Shown: positions 1-8,420 of the stretch, in pieces
How the letters are laid out: the number at the start of each line of letters is the position of its first letter
Numbering within the stretch: the stretch's first letter is position 1
Assembly: GCA_963784675.1 (NCBI GenBank)
Contig: CAWASE010000006.1
Span: forward strand, 1 to 64,000
DNA length: 64,000 nucleotides
Direction: 5' to 3'
Origin: SCTD01 sp963784675
Lineage (GTDB): Bacteria > Actinomycetota > Actinomycetes > Mycobacteriales > SCTD01
Program-made: the position numbers and the translations under genes
The notes under the pieces: model-generated
What the model was told of the DNA's origin: nothing
The model's database searches: none
What the model saw: only the letters and a program-made list of their open reading frames with translations

Positions 1-74
1 GGCCTCCGTGGGCCTCAGTCCCCGGGACACCGACGCCACCGACAGGTGGCTGTAGCGATCACCGCAAGGTGCCG

Positions 75-311
75 CTAGCCGTAGGTCGCCTTCACGACCT
101 GCCCGTCGCTCACGAAGAGCCGCAGGCGTCCAGGACGGAAGTCAGTCGTCACCGCCACGCGGCCATCCGTGGCGTCTATGTCGAGTACGACCGCGTGGAG
201 CCGCCACCCCGTCGCCGCCGCTTCTGCTTCCGACCGCGATGTGCCCACGAGGGAGTCCGCACGTGTCTGCCCCTTGCCCCGGTCCAGAGCCAGATACTGG
301 CCTTCCCGCAT
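75..311 (-). CDS. small I78-like peptidase-inhibitor-type protein
   Basis: A 78-residue protein. Its C-terminal third, TDFRPGRLRLFVSDGQVV followed by a short tail ending in G, resembles the end of peptidase inhibitor I78 proteins, where a T-x-D-x-R-x-x-R-L segment leads to a final strand and terminal CG. Here the last Cys is replaced by TYG. No signal peptide is visible, although I78 members are often exported, so the true start could be further upstream. It is divergent from the excisionase-like gene and probably belongs to the accessory element on the left. The family call is by pattern memory only, and the function is unproven. Confidence 0.5.
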   Translation of the reverse strand: MREGQYLALDRGKGQTRADSLVGTSRSEAEAAATGWRLHAVVLDIDATDGRVAVTTDFRPGRLRLFVSDGQVVKATYG

Positions 312-567
312 GCTGGCAAGCGTAGGTGTCGTTCATGGTTGCGTGGCCTCCGGCCAGGAGCGCCTATGACGAACCCGCCGACGCGAACGCCGCAGGTGAT
401 GGCCCCCCGCCAGGGTGCGCGCACCTGCTCCCAGCACGCTTGCCCCGCCGAGGGGCGCCGACGTTGCCGGCCGAGTTCGCGGCGCCGGCAGGACCGCCGG
501 CAAGGTCCCCGGCAAGCCCCCCCGACATCGTGGCGCAGGCGTCCGGTCGGACGCGACCGGACTGCTC

Positions 568-756
568 GTGACCGCGGAGGTCGTCGTGGACAAGCTGCTG
601 CTCACCCCGGTGGAGGCCGCCGATGCCTTGGGCATCGGCCGGTCGAAGGTCTACGAGCTGCTGCGGTCCGGTGAGCTGGCGTCGGTGCGCATCGGGGCCT
701 GCCGTCGCATCCCGGCCGACAGATTGACCGCGTTCCTGCGGACTCTGCGCGCCTGA
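568..756 (+). CDS. excisionase-type helix-turn-helix DNA-binding protein
   Basis: A small MerR/excisionase-family (HTH_17) protein of 62 residues. The motif LTPVEAADALGIGRSKVYEL is the helix-turn-helix, and SVRIGACRRIPADRLTAFL is the wing. I chose the GTG at 568 because the preceding in-frame residues are Arg/Pro-rich, with no domain character, and the homologous domain begins just after this codon. It lies 93 bp upstream of the integrase on the same strand. This is the usual xis-int order of actinobacterial integrative elements, so it likely directs excision or controls the recombinase. Confidence 0.8.
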   Translation: MTAEVVVDKLLLTPVEAADALGIGRSKVYELLRSGELASVRIGACRRIPADRLTAFLRTLRA

Positions 757-849
757 CCGGACGGTTGTCCACAGCCGCCTCGCAGGAGGACGTCGGGGTC
801 CGGATCGGTGTCACCGTGGCCGGTCGGGCACCTGCCGGAGGAGGAGCGC

Positions 850-1251
850 ATGGCCACTCGACGCCCACGGGGTGAGGGCGCCGTCTACCGGACCAAGGAC
901 GGGCGCTGGCGGGCCGTCGTCGACCTGGGCTGGCAGGACGGCAAGCGGCAGCGCAAGTACCTGTCGGGCGCGACCAAGGCTGAGGTGGCCCGCGCCGTCC
1001 GCGAGGCGGTCAGCCAGGTCGAGTCCGGCGTGCCGCTGACCCGCGACGGCCTCGGGCCGACCGTCGCGGAGTGGCTCTGGTACTGGCACGACAACGTGCA
1101 GGCCCGTCGGGTGCGCGAGTCGACGCTCAGCGCGTATGAGACGGTCATCCGCCGGCACCTCGTCCCGCACCTGGGAGGCGTCCGGCTGCGCGAGCTGACG
1201 CCCGAGCACGTCGAGGTGCTGCTGCGCCGGCTGGAGACGCCGGCGTTTAAC
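850..1251 (+). pseudogene. int: tyrosine integrase, 5' half (split by IS)
   Basis: N-terminal 134 codons of a phage/ICE-type tyrosine recombinase. Residues 1-45 form the arm-binding region (RGEGAVYRTKDGRWRAVVDL), followed by the SAM-like core-binding domain (TVAEWLWYWHDN, STLSAYETVIRRHLVPHLG). The ATG at 850 follows a clear GGAGGAG ribosome site. The frame runs intact to 1251, where an ISL3 element begins. Removing 1252-2981 rejoins this half in frame with the catalytic half at 2982, giving an intact protein of about 429 residues. The gene was therefore functional until a single insertion. Confidence 0.9.
1244..1251. repeat. 8-bp target site duplication, left copy
   Basis: CGTTTAAC lies immediately before the IS end and recurs directly after the other end at 2974-2981. 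Eight-base duplications are typical of ISL3 insertions. Removing one copy plus the element restores the integrase frame. Confidence 0.93.
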
Positions 1252-1480
1252 GGCTCTTCGTACTTCAGGTGGGTGCCAGGTGTGGGTGGGCCAGCCCGCC
1301 GCCAATCAGGAGCATCCGTAGGCGGTAGTTGTCGCGGTTGCGAAAGCCCCGGGCGACGCGGCGGTGGAGCTCGATGAGGCCGTTGATGGCCTCGGTGCCG
1401 CCGTTGCTGGACCGTCGGGTGTCGAAGTAGGCCAGGAACGCCTCGCGCCATCGCTGCAGGGTCTTGCCCAGGCGTTTGAT
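1252..1480 (-). repeat. 229-bp perfect inverted copy of the IS right end
   Basis: By direct reading, this segment is the exact reverse complement of 2745-2973. It contains the transposase codons for its last ~70 residues plus the terminal repeat. The inner boundary at 1480 abuts the true left end of the full element. The eight bases before that junction, CGTTTGAT (1473-1480), resemble the external target CGTTTAAC. This is consistent with an insertion of the element into a copy of itself followed by rearrangement. Confidence 0.93.
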
Positions 1481-1595
1481 GGCTCTTCGTACTTGAGGTG
1501 GGTGTGACCAACTCGCGGGTGTGACCTGAGGGGCTGGGGGTCGAGGCCTCCTGAGGATCGATAGCGACCAAGCTCTCGAACCGAAGGCCTCGACC

Positions 1596-2960
1596 GTGAC
1601 CGAGCCTACGGCGTCTACTGGCGCCTGCTCTGCTGAGTTGTCCTGCTCGCGCTGTGATCTCCTGGTCGGCCTCCGGGGGCTGCACGTGACTGCTGTGGAG
1701 GAGGTGAGCGGCCGGCGCGGGCCGTTCCTGCAAGTGCAGGTCGAGTCCCCCGCGCGGGTCGAGGGCTGCCGGGTCTGCGGCGTGGTGATGGGCAGCCACG
1801 GCCGGCGTGAGGTGCGCCTGATCGACACTCCGTGCTTTGGCCGGCCGGTGGAGCTGGTGTGGCGCAAGCGGGTCTGGCGCTGCGCTGAGATCAGCTGTGC
1901 GGGTGGGGTGCTCACCGAGCAGGACCAGGAGGTGGCCCGGCCGCGTGCGCTGTTGAGCACGCGGGCGTGCTGGTGGGCGATCGGGCAGTTGCGTCGTGAG
2001 CACGCCTCGATCCTGGGCCTGGCCCGGCAGCTCGGGACGTCGTGGCGCACCGTGTGGAAGGCGATCCGGCCGCTGCTGCAGGCCATGGCCGACGACGACG
2101 CCCGCTTCGACGGCGTCAGCGCCCTGGGGGTGGATGAGCACGTGTGGCATCACGTCAGCACCAAGCCCATCGAAGACGGTGGCCGCGGGCCCAAGGAACT
2201 GACCGGGATGGTCGATCTGTCCCGGGACAGCAAAGGCAAGACCCGCGCCAGGCTGCTGGACCTGGTCCCCGGCCGGTCCGGGGCGGCCTACGCCGGCTGG
2301 CTCACCGCCCGCAACGAAGCCTTCCGCGCCGGTATCAAGATCGCGACGCTGGACCCGTTCCACGGCTATAAGAACGCGCTGGACGACGAGCTCGAAGACG
2401 CCGTCGCGGTGCTGGACGCCTTCCATGTCGTCAAGCTCGGAACCGCCGCGATGGACGAGGTCCGACGCCGCGTCCAGCAGCAGACCCTGGGCCATCGTGG
2501 ACGCCGAGCCGATCCGCTCTACGGGATCCAGAACGTGCTGCGGTGCGGCGCCGACCGCCTCACCGACAAGCAGAAGACGCGCCTGGCCAAGGCGATCGCC
2601 GTTGACGAACGCCACGACGAAGTCCTGCTCGCGTGGATGTGCGCCCAGCAGCTCCGCGCCGCCTACAAGCACCCGAACCTCGCCGAGGGCAAGAAGATCG
2701 CCGAGCAGATCCTCCTCTCGTTTCCGACCTGCCCGATCCCGGAGATCAAACGCCTGGGCAAGACCCTGCAGCGATGGCGCGAGGCGTTCCTGGCCTACTT
2801 CGACACCCGACGGTCCAGCAACGGCGGCACCGAGGCCATCAACGGCCTCATCGAGCTCCACCGCCGCGTCGCCCGGGGCTTTCGCAACCGCGACAACTAC
2901 CGCCTACGGATGCTCCTGATTGGCGGCGGGCTGGCCCACCCACACCTGGCACCCACCTGA
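1596..2960 (+). CDS. tnp: ISL3-family transposase
   Basis: A 454-residue DDE transposase of the usual ISL3 length. The order is an N-terminal zinc-finger region (residues ~50-110, C-x-x-C in CRVCGVVMGSHGRREV and later WRCAEISCAG), a helix-turn-helix (LARQLGTSWRTVWKAI), then the catalytic core. The core Asp/Asp/Glu candidates are in LGVDEHVWHH, VAVLDAFHVVKL and SNGGTEAINGLIE, followed by the typical RGFRNRDNYRLRML end. It starts at GTG 1596, about 115 bp inside the left terminal repeat, and stops 13 bp before the right end. The frame is intact, so the element may still be active. Confidence 0.95.
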   Translation: MTEPTASTGACSAELSCSRCDLLVGLRGLHVTAVEEVSGRRGPFLQVQVESPARVEGCRVCGVVMGSHGRREVRLIDTPCFGRPVELVWRKRVWRCAEISCAGGVLTEQDQEVARPRALLSTRACWWAIGQLRREHASILGLARQLGTSWRTVWKAIRPLLQAMADDDARFDGVSALGVDEHVWHHVSTKPIEDGGRGPKELTGMVDLSRDSKGKTRARLLDLVPGRSGAAYAGWLTARNEAFRAGIKIATLDPFHGYKNALDDELEDAVAVLDAFHVVKLGTAAMDEVRRRVQQQTLGHRGRRADPLYGIQNVLRCGADRLTDKQKTRLAKAIAVDERHDEVLLAWMCAQQLRAAYKHPNLAEGKKIAEQILLSFPTCPIPEIKRLGKTLQRWREAFLAYFDTRRSSNGGTEAINGLIELHRRVARGFRNRDNYRLRMLLIGGGLAHPHLAPT

Positions 2961-2973
2961 AGTACGAAGAGCC

Positions 2974-2981
2974 CGTTTAAC
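2974..2981. repeat. 8-bp target site duplication, right copy
   Basis: Second copy of CGTTTAAC, directly abutting the right terminal repeat (GAAGAGCC). It pairs with 1244-1251. Confidence 0.93.
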
Positions 2982-3866
2982 GCCACCAGCGTGCTGAAGG
3001 TCCACCGCTGCCTGTCGCGATCGCTGGTCGTCGCCCTGCAGCGCGGCCTGGTCGCCCGCAACGTCTGCACGCTGGTCGACGCGCCCACCCCGGTCACCCG
3101 CGACGTCGAGCCGCTCTCCCGGGAGGAGGCCCGCTGCCTGCTGGCGGCCGCCCGGGACGGACGCAACAGCGCCCGCTGGATCCTGGCGCTGGCGACCGGG
3201 CTGCGGCAGGGGGAGGCCCTCGCGCTCGCCTGGCCGCAGGTCGACCTGGAGGCGGGCACCGTCGCGATCCGGCAGGCGATGACCCGTGCCCGCTACCTGC
3301 ACGGCTGCGGACGCCCGCCGACCTGCGGCCGTCGACCCGTCGACTGTCCGCAGCGCAGCGGGCACGGCCCGGCGCTGTCCGACGTCAAGTCCCGCGCCGG
3401 CAAGCGCGTGCTCTCTCTGCCGGAGCCGCTGGTCGAGGCGCTGCGCCGGCACCGCGGCGCGCAGGACGACGAGCGGGAGGCGGCCGGCCCACTGTGGTGG
3501 CAGCCCCCACCTGCCGACGCCGGCCGCAGCTGGGACCTCGTCTTCCGCCAGCCCGACGGGCGACCGATCGGCGCCAAGCGCGACCACGACGACTGGAAGG
3601 CGCTGCTGGCTCGTGCCGGGGTGCGCGACGCCCGCCTGCACGACGCCCGGCACACCGCCGCGAGCCTGCTGCTGCTGCTCAAGGTGCCGCCGCGGGTCGT
3701 CATGGAGGTCCTGGGCCATTCCAGCTACCAGCTGACGATGAACACCTACAGCCACGTCGCTCCCGAGCTCAACGTCGAGGCTGCGCGGCTCATGGCCGGA
3801 GCGCTCTGGGACACCGGCGATCCAGGCGCGTCCAGCACAGACCGGCGTCGTCCGCCGCAGACTTAG
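2982..3866 (+). pseudogene. int: tyrosine integrase, 3' catalytic half
   Basis: Carries the whole catalytic domain of the split integrase. ATGLRQGEALALAW contains the first Arg, HDARHTAASLLL the H-x-x-R box, VMEVLGHSS the second His and MNTYSHV the nucleophilic Tyr. All expected residues are present. The reading frame joins exactly to codon 134 of the 5' half once the IS and one duplication are removed. This fragment has no credible start of its own, so the recombinase should be inactive. The gene reads toward the tRNA-Phe gene 91 bp away, as integrases of tRNA-integrating elements usually do. Confidence 0.88.
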
Positions 3867-3957
3867 GCTGCCAGTTAGGCTGCCAATGGCTGCCAGCCGC
3901 GAAGATCAGACTGCAGCAGATTCGACAAAACCCCAGGTCAGACAGGGTGAAATCCAG

Positions 3958-4030
3958 TGGTCAGGGGCGGGCTCGAACCGCCGACCCCACGCTTTTCAGG
4001 CGTGTGCTCTACCAGCTGAGCTACCTGACC
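3958..4030 (-). tRNA. tRNA-Phe (GAA)
   Basis: 73-nt cloverleaf on the minus strand. The acceptor GGTCAGG pairs with CCTGACC, the D-stem is GCTC/GAGC, the anticodon loop CTGAAAA gives GAA, and the T-loop is TTCGAGC. CCA is not encoded. Its 3' end faces the disrupted integrase, which makes it the likely attachment site of the element on the left. Confidence 0.97.
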
Positions 4031-4044
4031 GGATGCTCGTGCTG

Positions 4045-4118
4045 CGACCCCGACGGGACTCGAACCCGCGACCTCCGCCGTGACAGGGCGGCGCGCTAAC
4101 CAACTGCGCTACGGGGCC
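4045..4118 (-). tRNA. tRNA-Asp (GTC)
   Basis: 74-nt minus-strand tRNA. The acceptor GGCCCCG pairs with CGGGGTC through one G-U pair, the anticodon loop CTGTCAC gives GTC, and the T-loop is TTCGAGT. CCA is not encoded. It is the middle member of a Glu-Asp-Phe transcript, an arrangement common in actinobacteria. Confidence 0.97.
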
Positions 4119-4151
4119 TGGATGGTGCTCAGGCCTACTGCTGTACTGCCG

Positions 4152-4224
4152 TGCCCCCAACGGGATTCGAACCCGCGTAGCCACCTTGAAAGGGTGGAGT
4201 CCTGGGCCGCTAGACGATGGGGAC
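4152..4224 (-). tRNA. tRNA-Glu (TTC)
   Basis: 73-nt minus-strand tRNA. The acceptor GTCCCCA pairs with TGGGGGC through one G-U pair, the anticodon loop CTTTCAA gives TTC, and the T-arm contains GGTTCGAATCC. It is first in the tRNA-Glu/Asp/Phe cluster. Confidence 0.97.
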
Positions 4225-4337
4225 GGACGCTCGACACCGGACTGGGATGCCGGGGTCGGGTGACCTGCCTCCGCCGTCGTCGGGGACTGCAGAAGCATAG
4301 CGGACCCCCGCCGCGGGCCGGTGCCGGCCGCGCGGCG

Positions 4338-5894
4338 TCAGGACGGGGTCGGGCTCGGACCGGGTTCGGGCGACGCAGTAGGAGACGCGCTGGGCGAGGG
4401 CTGCGCACCCGCGTCCGCCGAGGCGGTGGCTTCAGGTGCGGGCTCGGGGAAGGCCACCACGTGCCGTTTGATGCTCGCGTCGCTGGTGCCGAGCCCGCCG
4501 AGGGTGATGTCGTCGTAGGCCTGCAGCGTGCGGGTGCGGGGATCCAGGTACAGCACCGACAGGGTGACCGGAGTCGGAGCGTCGCCCTCCAGGGCCCGGG
4601 CCCCGGCGCCCCCGGTCGAGCCCTGGACCAGCAGCGTGGTGCCGTCCTCGGTCGTCGTCTCACGCTTGTGCGTATGGCCCACGATCACCAGCGGGACGGT
4701 GCCGAGCAGCGGCGCAGCCATCGCCGGCTCGTGCACGACAACCAGGTCCGGGGCCACGAGCGAGGCGCGGTAGTCGGCCAGCAGCTGCTCGCCGACGGCG
4801 GTCAGCACCGACCGTGGGGCGTCGTCGTCGCCGGTGGACTTGTCCGGGGTGAACCGCGGGTCGCCCCGGCCGAGCACCCGCACGCCGGCGACCTGCACGA
4901 CCTGACCGCTGTCGAGCACGGTGGCGTTGGGCTGGCGCTCCATCGCCGCCTGGATGAGCCGGCCGTCGTGGTTGCCCCGCACCCACACGTAGGGCACGCC
5001 CAGGCGACCGACGCCGTCGATGTACCGCGCCTCGGCAGCGGTGCCGAGGTCGGCGTCGTCTCCCGCGTCGACGACGACGTCGATGCCGTACTGCTGGACG
5101 ACCGAGCCGATGATCTCGAACGCCGTCGGGCTCAGGTGCAGGTCGCTGACCGACAGGATGCGCAGCGTGCCGTCGTCGGGGGTGAAGGTCGGCAGGGCCT
5201 GCGCGACGGTGTACAGCTTGGTGACGTTGGTGACGAGGCGGCCGAGCTGCAGGCCGTAGGCGTCGACGTTGGCCAGCAGGTCGCGCACGTCGCCGAAGGC
5301 CGTGGGCGCGGTGGCGAGCAGGCCGGTGAAGCGCGGCTGGGCCAGCGCCCGGCTGTCGACGGTGGCCGCGGTCGTCGCGGCGAGCGCGCCGAGCGCAGCC
5401 AGCCCGGCGACGCCGGTGCCGATCACGCGTCGCGAGCGCCGGAACACCAGCAGGCCGAGGATCGTCGCGCCGAGCACCGTGGCCAGGACCGTCCGCAGCA
5501 CGAGCTTCTCGACGGCGCCGCGCAGGTCGCCCTTCACCTGGTCGCCGAGGGTGCGCAGCTGGTCGGGGTCGCGGGCGATCGACTGTGCGGCGTCGGCGCG
5601 CAGCTGGGTGATGTCGACCTCGAGCCGGACGGGGCCCTTGTGCGTCGCCAGCTGCAGCTGCCCGAGCGGTGGGACGGCCACCACGGTGCTGCCGTGCACC
5701 GCGGGCTGCAGCGACAGCCTGGCCTCGAACGGCCCGACCTCGGTCGTGACCGACCCCGCGACGACGATGCCCACCACGGCGCCGACCGCCCCGATCAGGA
5801 CGACCTCGAGCGCGGTCAGCAGCCGCCGACCTCGGCCCGCGCGACCGGGACGCGACGGTGCCGGGACGTCCTCGGCGGCGAGGCGGTCGCTCAC
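4338..5894 (-). CDS. membrane-anchored metallophosphoesterase
   Basis: About 518 residues. The N-terminal half has a TM segment near residues 22-45 (LEVVLIGAVGAVVGIVVAG), an extracytoplasmic region, and two further TM segments (VLATVLGATILGLLVF and VIGTGVAGLAALGALAAT). The C-terminal half is a calcineurin-like phosphoesterase with the metal-site blocks SDLHLSP, DAGDDADLG, RGNHDG and VGHTHKRE. A Pro/Ser/Ala-rich tail ends the protein. I chose GTG 5894 because it overlaps the upstream stop as GTGA, which indicates translational coupling; a much longer open frame upstream is Arg-rich shadow. Substrate unknown. Confidence 0.87.
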   Translation of the reverse strand: MSDRLAAEDVPAPSRPGRAGRGRRLLTALEVVLIGAVGAVVGIVVAGSVTTEVGPFEARLSLQPAVHGSTVVAVPPLGQLQLATHKGPVRLEVDITQLRADAAQSIARDPDQLRTLGDQVKGDLRGAVEKLVLRTVLATVLGATILGLLVFRRSRRVIGTGVAGLAALGALAATTAATVDSRALAQPRFTGLLATAPTAFGDVRDLLANVDAYGLQLGRLVTNVTKLYTVAQALPTFTPDDGTLRILSVSDLHLSPTAFEIIGSVVQQYGIDVVVDAGDDADLGTAAEARYIDGVGRLGVPYVWVRGNHDGRLIQAAMERQPNATVLDSGQVVQVAGVRVLGRGDPRFTPDKSTGDDDAPRSVLTAVGEQLLADYRASLVAPDLVVVHEPAMAAPLLGTVPLVIVGHTHKRETTTEDGTTLLVQGSTGGAGARALEGDAPTPVTLSVLYLDPRTRTLQAYDDITLGGLGTSDASIKRHVVAFPEPAPEATASADAGAQPSPSASPTASPEPGPSPTPS

Positions 5895-6523
5895 GGCGCG
5901 CTGCCGAGCGCGCTGCCGAGCGCGGCGGTCAGCGCGGCGGCGAACCGCCCGTGCGGGGCGTCGGTGGCGGCGGCGCGGGCGTCGTGGATCGTGTCGACGT
6001 CGCGCAGGGCCGGGAGCAGGTGCGGCGACAGACCGGCGGCGCGCAGGACGGCGAGCTGCCGGGCGCCGGTGTCCGCGCGCGAGGTCGGCACGCCGGCCAG
6101 CAGGGCACCGTCGGGCCGCCGCAGGCCGAGCGCCCACCAGCCGCCGTCCTTGGCCGGGCCGAGCACGTCGGCACCGCCGTCGAGCAGGGCGCATGCCTGC
6201 GTCAGCAGCGCGACGGTGAGCTGTGGCGTGTCCATCCCGATCAGCAGGGTCGGAGCGCCGCCGTGGTCGTCGAAGGCAGCGGCCAGGCGCTCGGGCATCG
6301 GCCCGCCGCGCTGCGCGACCACGTCGAAGCCCGGCGCGTCGTAGCTGCCGTCCAGCACGAGCACCCGGCGCGCGACGTCCACGGCGCGCACGGTGGCCAG
6401 GGTGTCTTCGATCGCGGCGGTGGCGACGGCCGCCGCCTGCGCGGGGGTGAGCGGCGGGCAGAGCCGGGTCTTGACCCGACCGGCCACGGGCTCCTTGGCC
6501 AGCACCAGCACGGTGACGTTCAC
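5891..6523 (-). CDS. DUF2064 / TIGR04282-type glycosyltransferase
   Basis: 210-residue nucleotidyl/glycosyltransferase-fold protein. The N-terminus VLVLAKEPVAGRVKTRLCPP is the family signature. LIGMDTPQLT marks the Asp-containing nucleotide site, and GPAKDGGWWALGLRR is the other conserved block. It lies between a GT2 gene upstream and the phosphoesterase downstream, with 4-bp GTGA overlaps at both ends. The three genes form one translationally coupled operon. DUF2064 and GT2 genes often occur together in actinobacteria, probably in modification of a lipid or cell-envelope glycoconjugate, but the acceptor is not known. Confidence 0.88.
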   Translation of the reverse strand: MNVTVLVLAKEPVAGRVKTRLCPPLTPAQAAAVATAAIEDTLATVRAVDVARRVLVLDGSYDAPGFDVVAQRGGPMPERLAAAFDDHGGAPTLLIGMDTPQLTVALLTQACALLDGGADVLGPAKDGGWWALGLRRPDGALLAGVPTSRADTGARQLAVLRAAGLSPHLLPALRDVDTIHDARAAATDAPHGRFAAALTAALGSALGSAP

Positions 6524-7179
6524 GGGATCTCGCGCAGCACGCGCGACATGTCGCGCACCGCCTTGACGGTGCCGCCGACGGTGCCGGTGACCTTGGACCG
6601 GCCAGTGCGCGGGAGGTAGTCGACGTCGACCTCGACGATCCGCCAGCCGGCGGCGACGGCGCGCGTGACCATCTCCAGCGGGTAGCCGAAGCGGCGGTCG
6701 GTCAGTCCGAGCTCGCGGAGCGCGTCGGCGCGGCACGCCCGCATCGGTCCGAGGTCGTGGATCTGCAGGCCGGTGCGCCGGGCCAGCCGGCGGGCGACCT
6801 CGCGGTTGCCGAGCCGGGCGTGCAGCGGCCAGTCGCGCAGGCTCTGCGTGCGTCGTCGGCCCAGGACGAGGTCGGCGCTGCCGTCCAGCACCGGACCGGC
6901 CACCCGCGGCAGCTGGGTCGGGTCGAAGGAACCGTCGGCGTCCAGGAAGCAGACGACGCCGTCGGCGTGGTCGGCGAGCGACAGCCCGGCGTGGCACGCG
7001 GCGCCGAAGCCGCGTGGCCGGGCCTGGACCACGCGCGCGCCATGCCGGCGGGCGACGTCGGCGGAGCCGTCGGTGCTGTCGTTGTCGGCCACGATCGGCG
7101 CGTAGCCGGCGGGCATCCGGGTCAGCACCCAGGGCAGCGCAGCGGCCTCGTCGAGGCAGGGGAGCACGACGTCCGGCAC
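6520..7179 (-). CDS. family 2 glycosyltransferase
   Basis: 219-residue GT-A enzyme resembling DPM1/UgtP-like synthases but without a membrane domain. The nucleotide-sugar site is VVLPCLDEAAALPWVL, ADNDSTDGS follows, and the D-x-D motif is in CFLDADGSFDP. GPMRACRADAL and RFGYPLEMVTRA are the conserved acceptor-side blocks. The start is GTG 7179; the ATG-free upstream gives no better choice. It is the first gene of the GT2-DUF2064-phosphoesterase operon. It probably transfers a sugar from a nucleotide donor to a polyprenyl phosphate or other lipid. Confidence 0.88.
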   Translation of the reverse strand: MPDVVLPCLDEAAALPWVLTRMPAGYAPIVADNDSTDGSADVARRHGARVVQARPRGFGAACHAGLSLADHADGVVCFLDADGSFDPTQLPRVAGPVLDGSADLVLGRRRTQSLRDWPLHARLGNREVARRLARRTGLQIHDLGPMRACRADALRELGLTDRRFGYPLEMVTRAVAAGWRIVEVDVDYLPRTGRSKVTGTVGGTVKAVRDMSRVLREIP

Positions 7180-7203
7180 CTGCTGATGCTAGGCGCGCGG
7201 TGA

Positions 7204-8244
7204 TCAGCCGCGCAGCGGGGACGTCGCGAACTCGGTGACACCATCGGCGAACGACACCTGGGCGCGGAAGCCGAGGTCGGTGGCGGCCCGCTCCGGTGAG
7301 GCGACGACGTGCCGGACGTCGCCGAGCCGGTACTGACCCGTGACGACCGGCGGCGGGCCGGCGCAGGCGCGGGCGAGCTCGCGGGCCAGGTCGCCGACGG
7401 TGTGCGGCACCCCCGAGGCGACGTTGTACGGCGTCAGCGCCCCCGCCTCGCCGCCGGTGAGCGCGAGCAGGTTCGCCCGCGCGACGTCGCGGACGTGGAC
7501 GAAGTCACGCCGCTGCGCGCCGTCCTCGAACACGCGCGGTGCCTCGCCGCGCTCCAGCGCGCTGCGGAACAGCGACGCGACGCCGGCGTACGGGGTGTCC
7601 TTGGGCATGTGCGGTCCGTACACGTTGTGATACCTCAGCGCGACGGCGGTGCCGCCGGACGCCCGCGCCCAGGCGGCCGACAGGTGCTCCTGGGCCGTCT
7701 TGGTCGCCGCGTAGACGTTGCGCGGGTCCAGCGCTGCGTCCTCCGGCACGGTGCCGGGCTCCAGCGGCCGACCGCAGACCGGGCACGGCGGCTCGAACCG
7801 GCCCGCGTCCAGGTCGGCGGTGCGGCGGGGGCCGGGACGGACCACGCCGTGCTCGGCGCAGCCGTAGCGGCCCTCGCCGTAGACCACCATCGAGGACGCC
7901 AGCACCAGCCGGCCGATGCCCGCGCGGGCCATCGCCGCGAGCAGGACGGCCGTGCCGAGGTCGTTGTGCCCGGTGTAGAGCGGCAGGTCGTCCAGGTCGA
8001 CGCCCAGCCCGACCATCGCGGCCTGGTGACAGACGGCGTCGATGCCGTCCAGCGCGGCGGACGGCGTCGACCGGACGTCGACGTGCACACGCTCGGCGCG
8101 CGGGTCCAGCGACGACGGCCAGCCGCCGGTGTGCACCTCGGGCAGCAGCGCGTCGAGCACCCGCACCTCGTGCCCGGCGCCGAGCAGGGCCGTGACGACG
8201 TGACCGCCGATGAACCCGGCTCCGCCGGTGACCAGGATGCGCAC
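7204..8244 (-). CDS. NAD-dependent nucleotide-sugar epimerase/dehydratase
   Basis: 346-residue extended short-chain dehydrogenase. VTGGAGFIGGHVV is the NAD-binding glycine motif, ASSMVVYGEG carries the catalytic Ser region, and NVYAATKTAQEHL the Y-x-x-x-K pair. A loop with CPVC and GRPLEPGTVPEDA sits between them. A similar Cys-containing insert is known in dTDP-L-rhamnose 4-epimerase-like enzymes, which makes that activity a reasonable guess. It lies 24 bp upstream of the GT2 gene in the same direction, so it is probably the first gene of that operon and supplies its sugar donor. Confidence 0.87.
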   Translation of the reverse strand: MRILVTGGAGFIGGHVVTALLGAGHEVRVLDALLPEVHTGGWPSSLDPRAERVHVDVRSTPSAALDGIDAVCHQAAMVGLGVDLDDLPLYTGHNDLGTAVLLAAMARAGIGRLVLASSMVVYGEGRYGCAEHGVVRPGPRRTADLDAGRFEPPCPVCGRPLEPGTVPEDAALDPRNVYAATKTAQEHLSAAWARASGGTAVALRYHNVYGPHMPKDTPYAGVASLFRSALERGEAPRVFEDGAQRRDFVHVRDVARANLLALTGGEAGALTPYNVASGVPHTVGDLARELARACAGPPPVVTGQYRLGDVRHVVASPERAATDLGFRAQVSFADGVTEFATSPLRG

Positions 8245-8313
8245 CGACCCGACGCTACTGACCAGCAGCGGCGCCGGCTGGCATACTCCGACGTGCCGGT
8301 CGATCCCGGCGCC

Positions 8314-8386
8314 GGGCCGCTAGCTCAACTGGCAGAGCAGCATCCTTTTAAGTTGCGGGTTCCGAGTTCGAGCCTCGGGCGGCTCA
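8314..8386 (+). tRNA. tRNA-Lys (TTT)
   Basis: 73-nt plus-strand tRNA. The acceptor GGGCCGC pairs with GCGGCTC through one G-U pair, the anticodon loop CTTTTAA gives TTT, and the T-loop is TTCGAGC. CCA is not encoded. It lies between the divergent epimerase and lipoprotein genes. Confidence 0.97.
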
Positions 8387-8420
8387 CGCAGACCACACGC
8401 GCTGCTGCGAGACTGGACCG

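Larger units (their letters stand above)
1252..2973 (+). mobile_element. ISL3-family insertion with duplicated inverted right end
   Basis: A 1722-bp insertion bounded by CGTTTAAC duplications. It consists of a full-length element (1481-2973) with terminal repeats starting GGCTCTTCGTACTT on both sides, preceded by a 229-bp inverted copy of its own right end (1252-1480). Both outer ends are therefore right-end type, carrying GTACTTCAGGTGGG, while the internal left end at 1481 has GTACTTGAGGTGGG. The direct repeats flank the whole structure, which suggests the rearranged unit itself transposed into the integrase. The only gene is the transposase at 1596. Confidence 0.9.

Noticed and set aside
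885..2861. Long minus-strand open frames over the IS and integrase
   Set aside because: They are antisense shadows. Their apparent transposase C-terminus comes from the 229-bp inverted copy at 1252-1480.
4080..6344. 754-codon plus-strand open frame
   Set aside because: Antisense to the tRNA cluster, phosphoesterase and DUF2064 genes; Arg/Gly-rich composition without domains. High GC makes such frames common.
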